Source: Inia geoffrensis
Taxonomy: Eukaryota > Chordata > Mammalia > Artiodactyla > Iniidae
Reading direction: 5' to 3'
DNA: 64,000 nt
Assembly: GCA_036417435.1 (NCBI GenBank)
Contig: CM070905.1
Span: forward strand, 25,769,592-25,833,591
Notes under the pieces: generated by a model
The model's input: only the letters and a program-made list of their open reading frames with translations
Database searches by the model: none
What the model was told of the DNA's origin: nothing
Shown: positions 10,880 through 22,669 of the stretch, one piece after another
How the letters are laid out: the number at the start of each line of letters is the position of its first letter
Position numbering within the stretch: position 1 is the first letter of the stretch
Made by a program: the position numbers and the translations under genes

Positions 10880-13125
10880 CAAGCTACTTAGAATAATCGA
10901 CTCATGCGAATTGAATTGCTAAATTGGATTATTAAAGAGTTCACAAACCTCAATGAAAGTGGAGACTAAATCCTAGAAAATCCAAATGACTAAATTGCTC
11001 AAGTTCTGACTGATATCTCCAAAATAGTCATTCACATATTTTCTTATAACCCCTCTTCAAAAGGTAAGCTACTTTAAAACAACTTGTGCCAGGAATTTTG
11101 CACATGTGAAACTCACATGCTTCACATGTTTTGAAAAAGCCAAACCCCAAGAAGAGGGTCTGTTATAGGTTCTGTAAACTGTGGTGGAAGATGGTTTGTG
11201 AGAAGTAGGAGAAAAGGGAAAGGCACTTCCCCTGATCTGCTGAGGGAAATGAAATAAAACAGTTTATTACACTTCTGAGAAATCAGACAGTAGGAAGTCA
11301 GGTATGTTAGTTATATGATATATCTCAAGCAATTGAACCTTAGGCACTGGGGTTTCCTGCCTCAATAAATACTCCTTCATCCAGCAGAAGTAAAGGAAGC
11401 ACACTGCCATAGGATGTAAAGAGATCACTATGGTCTAGATGTTGGAGATATCAGTGGGGGAAATCTGACTCATTTCAGCAATGATTTTTCAGCTGTGGGT
11501 CACAAACCTCTAGGAGGTCAGAGGCACTGCATATATGGATTGTATGTAAAATTTTTATTGAATTAGAAAAATTAAGTAAATTAATAGAGTTTAACAACTC
11601 TAATGGAATAAATATTTTATAAAAACGTATTTCATTTTTGTTCAAAAGTTTGAAAAGTACTGTGTAATTTGCCTTTATTATTTTCTGGGACTACGTAATC
11701 ATCATAACTGTGGAGAACACTAAAAAGTGGAAGACAGGCTCTCCTTCCATGTGAATGGAATGGGAGCTAGGAGTTAGATTATTCTGTAAACATTATTTAT
11801 GGGCCGAGATTCATATCACTTACTGTAGCCATTTTTATGTGAACTGAAACAACAAGTGGTTATTTCTAGTGTCATTGGCTTGTTTGTTCCAAGATTAATT
11901 TAAAAATCCAATATATGTCCAATTTTTGTCCTAATAGCCTATGTGGGTAAGACAAAATTATAATTGGGAATTAGCAGTGCTTATTTGTATTTAAACTCAC
12001 TTTCATTGGGTATTTCTTTATATTGTTTTCTACTAGAACTCTTTCAATTTTGTGGTTGAGTACTCCATTTTTAAAATTAAATAATTTATCTAGTATAAAC
12101 ACTCTTATAATTAAATATTTCATCCCCTCAAGTTTTTTGAGGTAATGTAAGAAAAAAAGGTATTCTGAATTACAAAACTTTTATCAGTTCATAAAAACAT
12201 AATCATATCGTATTAAAATTAGTAAGCTAACCTAAACTATTGAGATCACAAACTTAAATGTATGGTTATACATTTAATGTATAACATGAGAATGTATGTT
12301 TTTCCTTCTTTCCAAAATGCTATCGTTGGGGGGAATAATTATTTTATTGTGTGTTATATTTTTCTAACCTTTTCACAATCTCCAGAGCATGAAATAATAT
12401 TTCTTTAGAATGCTACCTTTGATATTAATGACAAAGTGAGAAAAAGATAATTTTGTACCTTTAGATAATGGCATAAAATATCTATGTTTAAATAAAATTA
12501 ACACAAAGAAAAAAAGTCATTCCTAGCCATCCCCCAGTTGCCCAATGTGTTGGCAAAAAAAGTGCAAGTCAGGGACAAATGGCTACTGTGCTTTTCTTTT
12601 TTTTTCATTTTAATAACTATAGACCACTCTGTATGTGTATAGTATAGCAATTTATACTTTAAAATATCACTGGAAGCAATAAATATCAATTACATTCTAC
12701 CTTAATGTGACAGGCACCCCACAGGCACTGGTTTATTGGTTACTATTATTGACTAGTAGATACGTAAAGTTATTCATCTATTATTTAATCATTATTTACC
12801 ATTTATTACAATCTTAGTCCTTACTGTGTCCTAAGGACAATGTCCTTTAATTTTAAACACATGTACAATAATTAACTGTAATTTCCATAAATACTTTAAT
12901 TTCTACTGCTATTATTTATGCTAAAGGCACTATAGCAATATAAAAAGACGTACTTCTAGAGAGACCCTATTCACTGGAAATAAACAGGAGAAGGGCAACC
13001 ATATACTTGAAATGAGAAAAGGCTTTATATTCAGTAAAAAAAAAAAAAAAACAAAAAACAAAAAACCTCTAAAGAGGGTTGGAACTAATAAATAGCTGCA
13101 GAACATTTGGTCAACATCACAAAGC
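10880..13125. other. Unannotated sequence with A-rich tract
   Basis: No gene or clear family. An A-rich tract with AAACAAAAAAC interruptions lies at about 13036-13067. The frame at 12930-13190 (minus) is its T-rich shadow. Confidence 0.45.
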
Positions 13126-13129
13126 ATAA

Positions 13130-13312
13130 AGGAGAAAATTACATGGTGGGATCCAGGGTCAGTCAACAATACTTCAAGTTCCAAGCCCACTATTTACTTG
13201 CTCTGTAATTTTGGCAAGGATTTTAGTCTTTCTGGGCCGAAGATGAAAATTAAATGAGTTAACACAGGTAAAATGCTTAGAAGAATACCTGGTAAACAGT
13301 AAAATTCTATTT
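13130..13312 (+). mobile_element. MIR: MIR SINE (sense)
   Basis: CCACTATTTACTTGCTCTGT, ATTTTGGCAAGGATTTTAGT, ATGAAAATTAAATGAGTTAA and GAAGAATACCTGGTAAACAG follow MIR order on the plus strand. Diverged but nearly complete apart from the head. Confidence 0.7.
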
Positions 13313-13589
13313 TAGTTATGAGGATCCAAAGATTATTACTTTCCTTCTAAAATGTATCTTAATTCTTGCCCTTCCTCCCTCCCTTTTCCCTAACTTCTTT
13401 CCTTTTTTGGTCTCTCTCTCTTCACCTTTTATCTATAATGACATTTTGTAGTTTGCTTTTTTCAGGCTGCTTATATAAAGTTTACATACATTCTTTAAAA
13501 AATCCTCTTGCGAATAAATAATTTTACATGATTTTAATTTTTAGTAAATGAGTACTATTTTAATTATAGATTAAATATAACTTAATTTA

Positions 13590-13870
13590 TTAACTTAATT
13601 AATTTATTCAGCTCCTCATTCCATTGTTGGACATTAGCTTTTCCTCTTAATTTTTAATTACTTTAAACAATGCTGCAGTAAGTACCTCTGTACATGAATC
13701 ATCAATACTTCTGTAGCATAATTCTGATGTGGAACTACCATTTCAAATATAGTTTGAAATTTGAGGCTTTCAATGTAAAATACCAAATTGTCTTCCTGGA
13801 ATGTTACTGATGTGTACATCCACTGACAGTGTGTGTGCGTCCTACTGCTAGTCGAATATTGTGACATTGG
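13590..13870 (-). mobile_element. Old L1 3' end, antisense
   Basis: CATTGTTGGACATTAGCTTT, TTAAACAATGCTGCAGTAAG and ATACCAAATTGTCTTCCTGG are the antisense landmarks of L1MC/ME-type 3' ends, in the correct order. No open frame. Confidence 0.6.
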
Positions 13871-13874
13871 AGAG

Positions 13875-14325
13875 AAACTGAATATATAATCAGACAATGG
13901 CCAGACGACACATAAAAATAGAATTCTGACCCACAACCTGCAGGAATCATCCTAGGAAGCCAACCTACTATCTGTAAGTCAGACATGTTAGAAAGTCAGA
14001 CCTCTATCTCTGAAAGCCAGTCTAGGAAGCCAAACAACAGCCCTGTAACAACTGGCCCTGAATGACCGGGACTTGAAGAATAACCGACAGCTTTTCTAAC
14101 TTTTGTCCCTGCTTCGAACTTAGGACCAACCAGAGAAAAGCCAAATATCCACCCATAACCTATCACATAGGAAGACCCAATTTTAGTTAGCCCGCCCACA
14201 ATTTCCCCATGCTAATAACCTCCAACAGGGCATACCTGAAGTCTTCTCTTTTATCTGCTGTAAAGCTCTCCCACTCTTCTGCCTGCCTTTGAGGCTCTGT
14301 CAAATGAAAGTGGCAGTGGCTGGAT
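13875..14325 (+). mobile_element. LTR-like element (retroviral type), probably incomplete
   Basis: The segment has the feel of a retroviral LTR: C-rich blocks such as TAACAACTGGCCCTGAATGA and TTAGTTAGCCCGCCCACAAT, then GCTGTAAAGCTCTCCCACTC, which sits where TATA and leader would be. It contains an internal near-repeat: CTAGGAAGCCAA occurs at about 13952 and 14030. A short related tail may lie at 15040-15140. No internal viral genes are visible. Family not identified. Confidence 0.4.
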
Positions 14326-14407
14326 CCCTTCCTCCCTCCCTCCTTCCCCTTTTCTTTTCTTTGTGCCTCCTTCCCTCCCTCCCTTCTTTCCTTCCTTCTT
14401 CCTTTTC
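14325..14407. repeat. Polypyrimidine (CCTT/CCCT)n tract
   Basis: An imperfect CCTTCCTCCCT-type run over about 80 bp on the plus strand. The minus-strand lysine/glutamate/glycine-rich frames (14251-14622, 14300-14500) arise from it. Confidence 0.85.
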
Positions 14408-14409
14408 AG

Positions 14410-14688
14410 TGAATTCCAAAGTATATCTAACCAACCAAACTGAAGGACCATTAAACTGAAATAAACTGCCCTGCGGGTTTGAGTAGTATAGGGGAGACAA
14501 AACAAAGTCAGAGTTCTACTCCAGTTATAGATCCAATGTGCCTCCTTAACTGAAATTCTATCAGGTTGTGTTGCCCATACTGAAAACCATTTGGCTAGGG
14601 CAATATAAAAGCTAAAGTACATATAAAGCGGTATTTCTCAATACCTCTCTGTTGCCTAATAGCTTAACACCATGATTTTTTTTTTTTT
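14410..14688. other. Unclassified segment ending in poly(T)
   Basis: No family recognised. It ends in a T run of about 16 at 14675-14690, which may be the antisense poly(A) of the next element. Confidence 0.35.
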
Positions 14689-14689
14689 T

Positions 14690-14995
14690 TATAGACTTAG
14701 GGGTTTCTCTGGATTAATATTTTATTAACCAGTTTCACTGGTGTTTCTGTGATTACAAAAGTCATATATTTTCTCTGTAAAATGCCCATAGTTTACCAAA
14801 AAGCATTAAAAAAACCTTGTAATTCTATCATTCAGAGATAACAACTGGTAGTATTTTGTTTTATAGCCTTTCGGACTTTTTCTATGCACATACATACAAA
14901 TATGTTATATTACAAAAAATTGAATAATACTGTAATAATGCTATTTTCACTTGATCATCTTTCTATATCAAAACTATCATCTTCATGCATGGTCC
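14690..14995 (-). mobile_element. Old L1 3' end, antisense
   Basis: ATTCAGAGATAACAACTGGT near 14831 and CGGACTTTTTCTATGCACAT near 14873 match the antisense block that includes 'agataaccactgttaac' of L1MC/ME-like 3' ends. Confidence 0.6.
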
Positions 14996-15039
14996 CAGTG
15001 AATCATATTTTATGGACATGGCCCAGAATCATTAATGTG

Positions 15040-15140
15040 GACCCATCAAGTGATGGTGGCTGACTCCCTTGTCACAGAAAGCTCTGAATAAGTAAACTTT
15101 GCTGTTCTAATTTGTGCGATCTTTGTGTATTTCCACATTC
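15040..15140 (+). mobile_element. Possible LTR 3' remnant
   Basis: GATGGTGGCTGACTCCCTTG followed by GCTCTGAATAAGTAAACTTT resembles the end of an LTR, with AATAAG as an imperfect poly(A) signal. The first part is similar to GGCAGTGGCTGGATCCCTTC at about 14309, so the two pieces may be one LTR split by the intervening 700 bp. Confidence 0.3.
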
Positions 15141-15339
15141 AGGATAATTACTTTCATTTTTACTCTCTAAACAAAACAATGGTATTTATTTGATTAAACT
15201 GATATTTTTTATTTGAGTGAATGAGTATTTTTCATGCCATTATACCCTTTTATATTGATTTAACGTTTTCTTATTAATTTTTATTTCAACTGCATTAAAC
15301 TAATACATTATAATTTTAACCTATATTTTGGAACTATTT

Positions 15340-15860
15340 TTTCACTGATACAAAGGAGACTTGTTTTATTTTGCTTATTCATTTTTAATATGCATTATAT
15401 TTTTAGTAATATTTTTGGGATTCCTAGGCAGAAAATTCTATCACCTGCAAATAGTTGTGTTTATCATATCCTTTAAGATACATTGGTTTCTTATCTTTAT
15501 TCTTGTTATATTATTGTCTAGGTCTTCCAGAAAAGTGTTTTAAAAGTGTGCTAGCAGCATTCTTATCTTGTCTCTCACCTAACAGAAATATCTTCAGAAA
15601 GTCACTGATGACTTTTGTGACATTTATCTACAGTTACTTTGAGATGCATGCTGAGAAAGTACCCTTCTAGTCCTAGTTTGTTAAGAGCTATTATCAGAAA
15701 TTATATGTTTATCAACTATTTTGGTACCTCTGGATAGGACAAATTCATCCTTTGACCTATTGATGTTGTAAAATATAATAATGGATTTCTTAATTTAAAC
15801 ATCCTTTGGTTCTTAAACCCTATTTGGTCCTTATCTGATGAATATGGTGCTAAATAAAAG
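15340..15860 (-). mobile_element. L1 ORF2 (reverse transcriptase region) relic, antisense
   Basis: Plus-strand landmarks include TTCTATCACCTGCAAATAGT (15438), GTCTAGGTCTTCCAGAAAAG (15517), GCATTCTTATCTTGTCTCTC (15558) and GATAGGACAAATTCATCCTT (15734). They match the antisense of the mammalian L1 ORF2 reverse-transcriptase region in order. The copy is diverged and has no usable frame. Confidence 0.75.
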
Positions 15861-15899
15861 TGTAGAGCCTTGGAAATTTTATTATGTGCTTATTTTCCT

Positions 15900-17095
15900 C
15901 TGAAATTTAAAAACATGATATACAAGTCCAAGCAGCCCCTTTTTGTATTTCTCTTCCAAATCTAGTGTCCATTTGTCTCTCTTTCAACAGGAGTTACAGA
16001 ATTTCAAGGAACAGTGGCAACATTTGGACAAAGTTTCACAGAAGTTGTCGATTTGTACTGGCTGTTCAATGAAATGATGGATATTCACAGAGAGAAGGGG
16101 GGAGAAGATGGCATGAAATCCTAAAGGGTAATTTAGGGATGAAAAATAGCAAAGGATGTAAGCAAAGACAGAACTCTGTTTTATATGTTCCATGAGCAAC
16201 GATTAGATCTTTCAAAGATCTAAGAGACCTTTCTAACGATTAGATCTTTCTAATCTAACAGAAATTTATGAGAGATAAAATTGGAAGAACAGATGGATAT
16301 CATACTGAGTATGGTGTTAAATACTGAGGAGTCTGACTTTTATACAGTAAGTGGTTTCTGAGCCAGGGATTGATACACAAAACAATATTTGAGGATTAGA
16401 ACTCCTGTAGCTGTGTATGGGCTGAACTATAGGAACATCATCTAAAAGGAGGGAGACCAGTAAGAAAGTCACTGCAATCCTCTAAGGGTGATTTTTACAT
16501 CTTTGCTGTATATGGAAAATCTGATTAAAAACTCATCTATTTCCTCAATAATATAGTTGTTTATAATTAAAATTTGTGCATTTTGGATAGTGGTTTCCTA
16601 ATTTTACTCTTGAGTTCTTTCAAAACTCTTGGGTAAATGTCAATCGGCCTGTCAATTTATCTACATAAACAGACATTCCTAACAGGAGCCTTTAATTTTT
16701 TATTCGAATGTATGATGCCACAGAAATAACGTAACAGCTTACTTGCTACAGAGGAAATAGGGGTTGCCAGTGTATTATAAATGAAATTAAAGACATTTCA
16801 CATGATTATACAGCCAGAATTTTCACTTTATGGTAAACTGAGATTCTTTTGATAATGCTCTTTCATGCCAAATATCTAAATATAGGAAAATCAAACATGA
16901 TTTTAGTTAACAGCTTGTGAATCCTTCTGCTGTATGTATATTAGCACAGTGTGAAGCCATTCCTCAGAGAAGAATAGGCTTTAGGGTGATTGTCTTATAA
17001 GAGACATACTTTTCTTTGTGACTTTTCTCCTAACAGATATAGTTCCTTATTTTGAGAATGAAATGTATTTAATTAAAATTTTCTCTATAGAGCTT
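15900..17095. other. Unannotated sequence with a small local duplication
   Basis: AACGATTAGATCTTTC occurs at 16198-16213 and again at 16235-16250, period 37 bp. The first copy continues into an almost palindromic AGATCTTTCAAAGATCT (16205-16221). Nothing else recognised. Confidence 0.5.
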
Positions 17096-17099
17096 GTGT

Positions 17100-18180
17100 T
17101 GAAACTGTAGGCAAGGTAGATCAGAATCTTTCCCTTACATTTAAGAATAAAACAATCAGAACAGAAGAGAACACTTATGATATACTCAAGGAAGGAATGT
17201 GTAAGCCACACATTTTATATCAAGTCAAGTAGCGCTTACCGGATGAAAGCTACAACCAAAGAATTTTGAACATGTAAGAACTCACAGGATATTGTTCACA
17301 TGAGTTCTTCTTAGGAAACAACTAGATGATAAACTTCAAGAAAAAAGTTACTGAGGGGAGTCTCAGCAAAAGATCCAGATATATTTTACTGCAAATCTGA
17401 AACAAAGGTGCGTGTAATGGTAACGGAATATAATGTAGATGTTATATATCCAGCAAGTATAGAAACGGCATAAATAATAATAATGGGAGTTGGCAGATGG
17501 AATCAGGGGAATAAGGTAGTCAATAGAATAATGTAGCTGACTGCCTCATATGTGAAAACTCACAAATCTCACTGTAGAGATATAAGCACATTAACAGTAC
17601 AAAGGTAAAAATGAAGAAAAATAATACTATTGATTAAATTGGATGTGAAAAGGGGGAAAGGGAGGAAAAAGGCAAAATCAATAATTATTTATAGAATAGG
17701 CAAGACATAGATATTGTTTAAAAGGCAAGGGCTCAACTATTATATTAAAACAACCACTAGAGCAAAAATACGAAATTTCTTATATATATGAAGACTTATG
17801 CAAAATAAAAACTTAAAAGGAAAACATAACACCAAAAAATGTTAGTGATAAGAAGAAAACTGTCAGTAATATTAATAAATGTATGTGTTAAACTTGGCTA
17901 TTAAAAGAAAAATAATTTTCAAGGTTGATAACAAAGCAAACCAATTCTACGTGGCTTATATACCTAGATCAAAGTGATTCCCAAAGATTGAAAATGGAAA
18001 GTTAGAAAAAAGCATCAACTAAAACAACAATAACGGCAATCTATAAAGATGGCATTTTACCCAAAATACTCAAACGGGAAAAATAGTGTAGATACCATCA
18101 CTTATGCTTTTTCAGCTCTTGTAAGAGGACAAAAATGTGATAGATTCAGAGTGATGTCTCACTCGGGAGGTGCCACAGGA
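17100..18180 (+). mobile_element. Ancient L1/HAL1-like LINE relic
   Basis: TATACCTAGATCAAAGTGATTC (17959-17980) with a following AAAGATTGAAAATGGAAAG resembles the L1/HAL1 block before the endonuclease region, and the preceding A-rich purine-biased sequence is typical of the sense strand of these elements. Very decayed, boundaries uncertain. Confidence 0.45.
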
Positions 18181-18239
18181 ATTCAATAAAACTTCCGATT
18201 GATGTTGTAACAGCTGATTCTTCAGGTTATTAAAGATTG

Positions 18240-18770
18240 AATAGGCCTTATGGAATGTCTTCCAAAATATATGCATATTGAAGCAAATTTAGAAAATACA
18301 GACATTTAAAAAGAAGAATATAAATTCACTCATGGTCACTTTGGCAATAAACAGTATTAATTCTTAAAATATTATTTGTGATCATTTTTAGGTTATTATA
18401 AATATAAAATATATATAGAAAACATACAAAACATACATACATCACATGTATGTTTTTTTAAAAAAATAGATAATGTTGAATATACAGTTCTGTATTTTAC
18501 TTTTCTAATAAGGTAATAAACTGGACCTTTTCTATTACTCTCTAAACTTTATATTTTATAGATGTAGCATACTACCCTATTGTGAAACATTTATTTAAGA
18601 TGTAATTTTTTACTTTTATAATATTGTTGGAATAAAGAGGCGCTTACATGAATCTGCATCTTTGATTACACCTTTAGAATAAATTACTAGAAACAGGATT
18701 TGTATATCAAGGTACGTAGAGATTTTAAGGGCATCTTTTTTTGATGGAAAGACTTTACTAATTTCCACTG
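18240..18770 (-). mobile_element. Old L1 3' end, antisense
   Basis: TCTGTATTTTACTTTTCTAA, TGTAGCATACTACCCTATTG, ATAAAGAGGCGCTTACATGA and AAACAGGATTTGTATATCAA follow the order of antisense L1MC/ME-type 3' ends. Confidence 0.55.
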
Positions 18771-18834
18771 TCACACACAGTGTATATTTGCATATCTTAT
18801 CTACTATTTTTTTACATTAAGTATTTAAGAAGAG

Positions 18835-18985
18835 AGAATTTCTGGGGTGGACGAAATGGGTGAAGGGGGTCAACTGTAAGGTAATTAGACTTGTGGTGAT
18901 GGTTGCTTTGTAGTGTGTACAGGTGTCAAATTACAATGCTGTACACCTGACACTAACACAATGTTTAGAAAAGAGATGTCATCCA
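18835..18985 (+). mobile_element. L1 3' UTR fragment (sense)
   Basis: GAAATGGGTGAAGGGGGTCA at 18853 and GCTGTACACCTGACACTAAC at 18939 are the ends of the typical L1MA/MB 3' UTR. The middle (the 'tagttaataatactgta' part) is deleted, so this is an internally shortened copy. Confidence 0.75.
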
Positions 18986-19074
18986 TTTTGAAATTTTAAA
19001 TATATTTTACTTCTATTAACCACATCTTTTCTTTACTAGTGAGAATGAATATTTTCCATAGTATTAATTATAAC

Positions 19075-20065
19075 TGATTTTTATTATTCATGGTAGTTAA
19101 TTCTACAAAGTTGTTGTGAACACTGAAATAGTGAATACTGAACCATTGCTCCCAGTAGGAATACAGAATTAGGTTCATGGAAGCCTGAGTTCCAAACATT
19201 TTCATCAAATGATCATTATACAATATTTGTAATGTATGCTTCTCTTTAAAGACACCCTTTAAAATATATATTGTTGGTTCATTAACACTGTACTCAAAAT
19301 GGCCAATAGCACTGTAACTCACAACTGAATGAAGCTTATTTAACACATGTATTCTCTCTGTATAAGGCACATCAGGTCTTCCTGTCCTTTGGAACACTAG
19401 ATAGCATTTCAGCACTTGGGAGCCATTTTACATAGTGAAATCACCAACAAAAAGCATAAAAACGTGAAAAATGTGGCACTAAATAGACCACAGATAGGAT
19501 ACTTGTTTACAGTATGAGAGCTGCAACAAGAAGGTAGAGGTCAGCTTGTATGACCTCAGCTAGGAATGTGTGCATTCAGTCACTCAAATTTTTCACTGTT
19601 CTGCATATTCCATAAAAGATTGCAAAAGTGGGCTTCCCTGGTGGCACAGTGGCTAAGAATCCGCCTGCCAATGCAGGGGACACGGGTTTGAGCCCTGGTC
19701 TGGGAAGATCCCACATGCCGTGGAGCAACTAAGCCCACGAGCCACAACTACTGAGCCCGTGTCCTCCAATTACTGACGCTTGCATGCCTAGAGCCCATGC
19801 TCCGCAACAGGAGAAGCCACCGCAATGAGAAGCCCGCGCATCACAACGAAGAGTAGCCCCCACTCGACGCAACTAGAGAAAGCCCACGGACAGCAACAAA
19901 GACCCAATGCAGCCAAAATAAATAAAATAAAATAAAGAAATTTATAAAAAATAAAAAAAGACTGCAGAAGTGCCACAAATATTGACTTTACGGTTACAAA
20001 TAAATTTTAGCAAGTAGGTGAATTCACAAATATGGAATTGACAAGTCATAATTACCCAGCTTTCA
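19075..20065 (-). mobile_element. Tigger/pogo DNA transposon relic with a nested SINE
   Basis: On the minus strand, 19068-19415 stays open for 115 residues, and the stretch containing HVLNKLHSVVSYSAIGHF and SVNEPTIY resembles the N-terminal helix-turn-helix (CENP-B/pogo-type) region of Tigger transposases, where '..VNESTI..' is typical. Flanking sequence (GTGTGCATTCAGTCACTCAA at ~19567; GGTTACAAATAAATTTTAGC at ~19992) matches the non-coding ends of the same family. SINE B interrupts it at 19630-19960. The element is dead: only a short remnant of the transposase is legible. Confidence 0.65.
19614..19972 (+). mobile_element. SINE B: long CHR-type SINE with 17-bp target-site duplication
   Basis: Head begins GGGCTTCCCTGGTGGCACAG at 19630, passes the tRNA-like B box GGTTTGAGCCC (~19685) and continues into the long body with CGCAACTAGAGAAAGCC-type sequence, ending in an (AAATA)n tail near 19960. 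Target duplications AAAAGATTGCAAAAGTG (19614-19630) and AAAAGACTGCAGAAGTG (~19956-19972) differ at two positions, so it is older than SINE A. It sits inside the Tigger relic. Confidence 0.93.
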
Positions 20066-20126
20066 TAATATTTTTCTTCTTTTCCAAATTATTTATGGGT
20101 CTGACCATGTTAAATTGGGAAGATTG

Positions 20127-20264
20127 TCATCCTTCTGTATCTGCAGGGTAATAATTTGAGGAGCCCCAAGGAAACCAAAATCCTTGAACGCTCAAACCCC
20201 TTACAGTTAGTCGGTCCTCCCTATCCTCAGGTTCAAAATCTAGGTGACGTGGAGGGCAGACTGT
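20127..20264. mobile_element. Short Tigger-derived MITE (MER2-like)
   Basis: TCCTTCTGTATCTGCAGGG at the left and GGAGGGCAGACTGTA at the right resemble the inverted termini of MER2-type elements, with ACCAAAATCCTTGAACGCTC matching their internal edge. At ~138 bp it is internally deleted. It has no coding capacity. Confidence 0.6.
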
Positions 20265-20279
20265 ATTGTCATTCATTTA

Positions 20280-21560
20280 TATAAGCCCTTTGCCTATTAA
20301 GAAAGCTAACCTTTTGTTATATTTATTTTAAAGTTATTGTCCCCTAGTGTTTTCATCGCCTTTTAGTACTTTCTCACACTGTTTCTTAATACCCAGCCAT
20401 TATAACTTTCATGGATTATTGTTCTCTTCTTTCACCACTTTTTCAATTGCTATTGTGCTTTAAAAGATCCTAACCATCCTAGGAGTAAATAAATGGGCCC
20501 TTACATCATCTTCTAATTGGACGGTTTCTTTTTTGTTCGATTTCATAATTGATATGGATTTTGTCATTGCAAGGTATGAGATGGAAATCTATAAGTTTGC
20601 TTCTTTTAACATAATTTAACCTATTGTCTCAGTGCTATTTATTCGATAACACTTTTGCCATATGGATTTATGAAGCTACAATATCTTCTGTGCATTTGCT
20701 TTCTTTTGCTGCTATAGGAAATTACCACATATTTAGTGGATTAAATTAACACACAATTATTATTTTACGATTCTGTAACTCAGAAGTCCAATATAGGTCT
20801 CATTGGGCTAACAGAGAATAGTTTGTTTTCTTGCCTTTCCCAGCTTCTAGAGGATGCCTGCGTTTCTTGATTCGTGGCCCCTTTCCTCCATCTTCAAAGC
20901 AGACAAGGTTGAATCAAATCTTCCTCATGTTGCATTGATCTGACCCTTCCATCACTGATTCTCTTTCTCTCCAGAGCCAGGAAAGCATCTGTACTTTTAA
21001 GGACTCCTGTGTTTAGATTCAGTCCACCTGAATTATCCAGGATAATTTCCCCATCTCAAGGTTCATAATCTTAATTACACTTGCTAAGTCTCTTCTGCAA
21101 CATAAGGTAACATGTTCATCCATCCTAGGAAGAAGTACACAGACATTTTTGGGAGGGGGTACATCATTTTGCTTATTACACCCTGGTAAGTTTTTTTTTG
21201 CATACCATGATCTATCGCTGAGGCTTTCACTCTATTCTACTGGCCTGGTATGTCTACTCCTGCTATAATATGTTGAATTTTGATGATTTATATTACACGT
21301 TAATCTGGCAGGCCTGAGTGTATCATCTTAGCTTTTATTTTTCAAAATGTTCTCATGTATTTATTTTAGAAACTGTTTTACAACTAATTAAGTTCAAGAA
21401 ACATTCTTTAGATATTTAATTTGAATTACATAGATCCTGTAAATTAGTACAAAGCGAACTAACATCCCTCCTACACACATCTCCATTCAATCTTTATAAA
21501 AATGTGGGTATAAAATTTTAAAATTTCCATCAAATATGTTCCAAATATTTCTTGAGCTTA
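20280..21560 (-). mobile_element. L1 ORF2 relic, antisense, split by an LTR
   Basis: Left part (20280-20694) and right part (21186-21560; for example CACTCTATTCTACTGGCCTG and CTCCTGCTATAATATGTTGA) read as consecutive antisense L1 ORF2 sequence. The LTR-like element at 20695-21185 sits between them, so the L1 is the older insertion. Confidence 0.55.
20695..21185 (-). mobile_element. MLT1-like LTR (MaLR type), antisense
   Basis: TTTTGCTGCTATAGGAAATTACC (start 20705) and GATTCTGTAACTCAGAAGTC are the antisense of the conserved 3' end of MLT1-like LTRs; TTTTTGGGAGGGGGTACATC near 21146 corresponds to their 5' start. Diverged, without internal region. Confidence 0.6.
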
Positions 21561-21564
21561 TTCC

Positions 21565-22080
21565 TACTTATTTATTGTTGTTAATGTTGCATATGGGGAT
21601 ATTGTTCTATTTTCTAGTCTCCTAGATACATAAGAAAATGTTGATTTTTGAATGTTTGAATTATCTCATTAGTTCTAATAGATTCCAGTTAGTCTATTAA
21701 ATCACCAAACATTTGTTCATAATGCTAATTATTTAGGTTCACATGTCATATACAAACAATATTTCATTTTTTCTAACTTTAGATGGTTAGATAACTTTAG
21801 TTATCATGTGTGGTTTTATATACTTACATCCTAAACCTGTTGTGCATCCAACTCAAAACAATCTATCTAAATAAATACAATGCAAACCCTTCTCAACCAA
21901 AAATGGTAAGCTGAATTATGGATACTTTAATACTTTTAGCATCTGAGAATACATTATAAAAATAAATAGCAAGAGCATTAATAAATAATACAATTGATGT
22001 CAGGTATAACATGTCTATAAATGCCTATCTGATGATTTTTCTCTCTCAATGCTCTCTTGCTAACGATTACTGGTTGAACA
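21565..22080. other. Unannotated sequence
   Basis: AT-rich DNA. Nothing recognised. Confidence 0.45.
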
Positions 22081-22084
22081 GGTA

Positions 22085-22665
22085 GTGCTTATTAATCACT
22101 GCATTGAGGGAGAACACATTCCTTGGGGAACCACTGGTTATCTTATTAAGAGGGTGTTAAAGAGGGGTTATTGTAGGATTTGGGCCTGTGTTGGTGATTT
22201 GGGGAAGGGTTTAAGGAAATGGGGTTTTACTCTGAATCGGATCATGTCAGGAAGCAGGGGTAATTCTATGATTGATCACTTTAACAAATCTTTTCTGGAG
22301 GGAGGAAAGAATAGAGACTAAAGTTGTAATTGGTAAAGAAGTAGCAATCAATCATATTTGCCAAGATAGGAGGATATTGCTGTTTATTGTCGTATGAAAA
22401 TTGCTCCAGTTTTTTTCTGTGTTTAGATGTGATTCCTGAGGGGTCTTGTTTCTGTCTAATTCCATAATCACGGAGTGGCCTTGTCTGATGTTGATGTTTT
22501 ATAAAGTTGTTTATCCTCACTAGGAGTACATGAAAGTCTGTCTGTGAGTGTCCAGACAGCTTCCAGATGTTAGAGGCTACTTTCCTCTCTCATCACTATA
22601 TAGACCAAGATAACAACAACATTACCAATCCCAAAGGGTTTGGTGTTAATTATGTCTGAGAGTGT
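22085..22665 (-). mobile_element. Possible LTR-type repeat, antisense
   Basis: The segment is more GC-balanced than its neighbours and has a two-part look on the minus strand: a left block with ATCACTATATAGACCAAG (plus-strand 22592) and a C-rich block before AATGCAGTGATTAATAAGC, the latter placed like an LTR poly(A) region. The family is not identified. The 79- and 78-residue frames here show no domain that I know. Confidence 0.3.
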
Positions 22666-22669
22666 TTCA

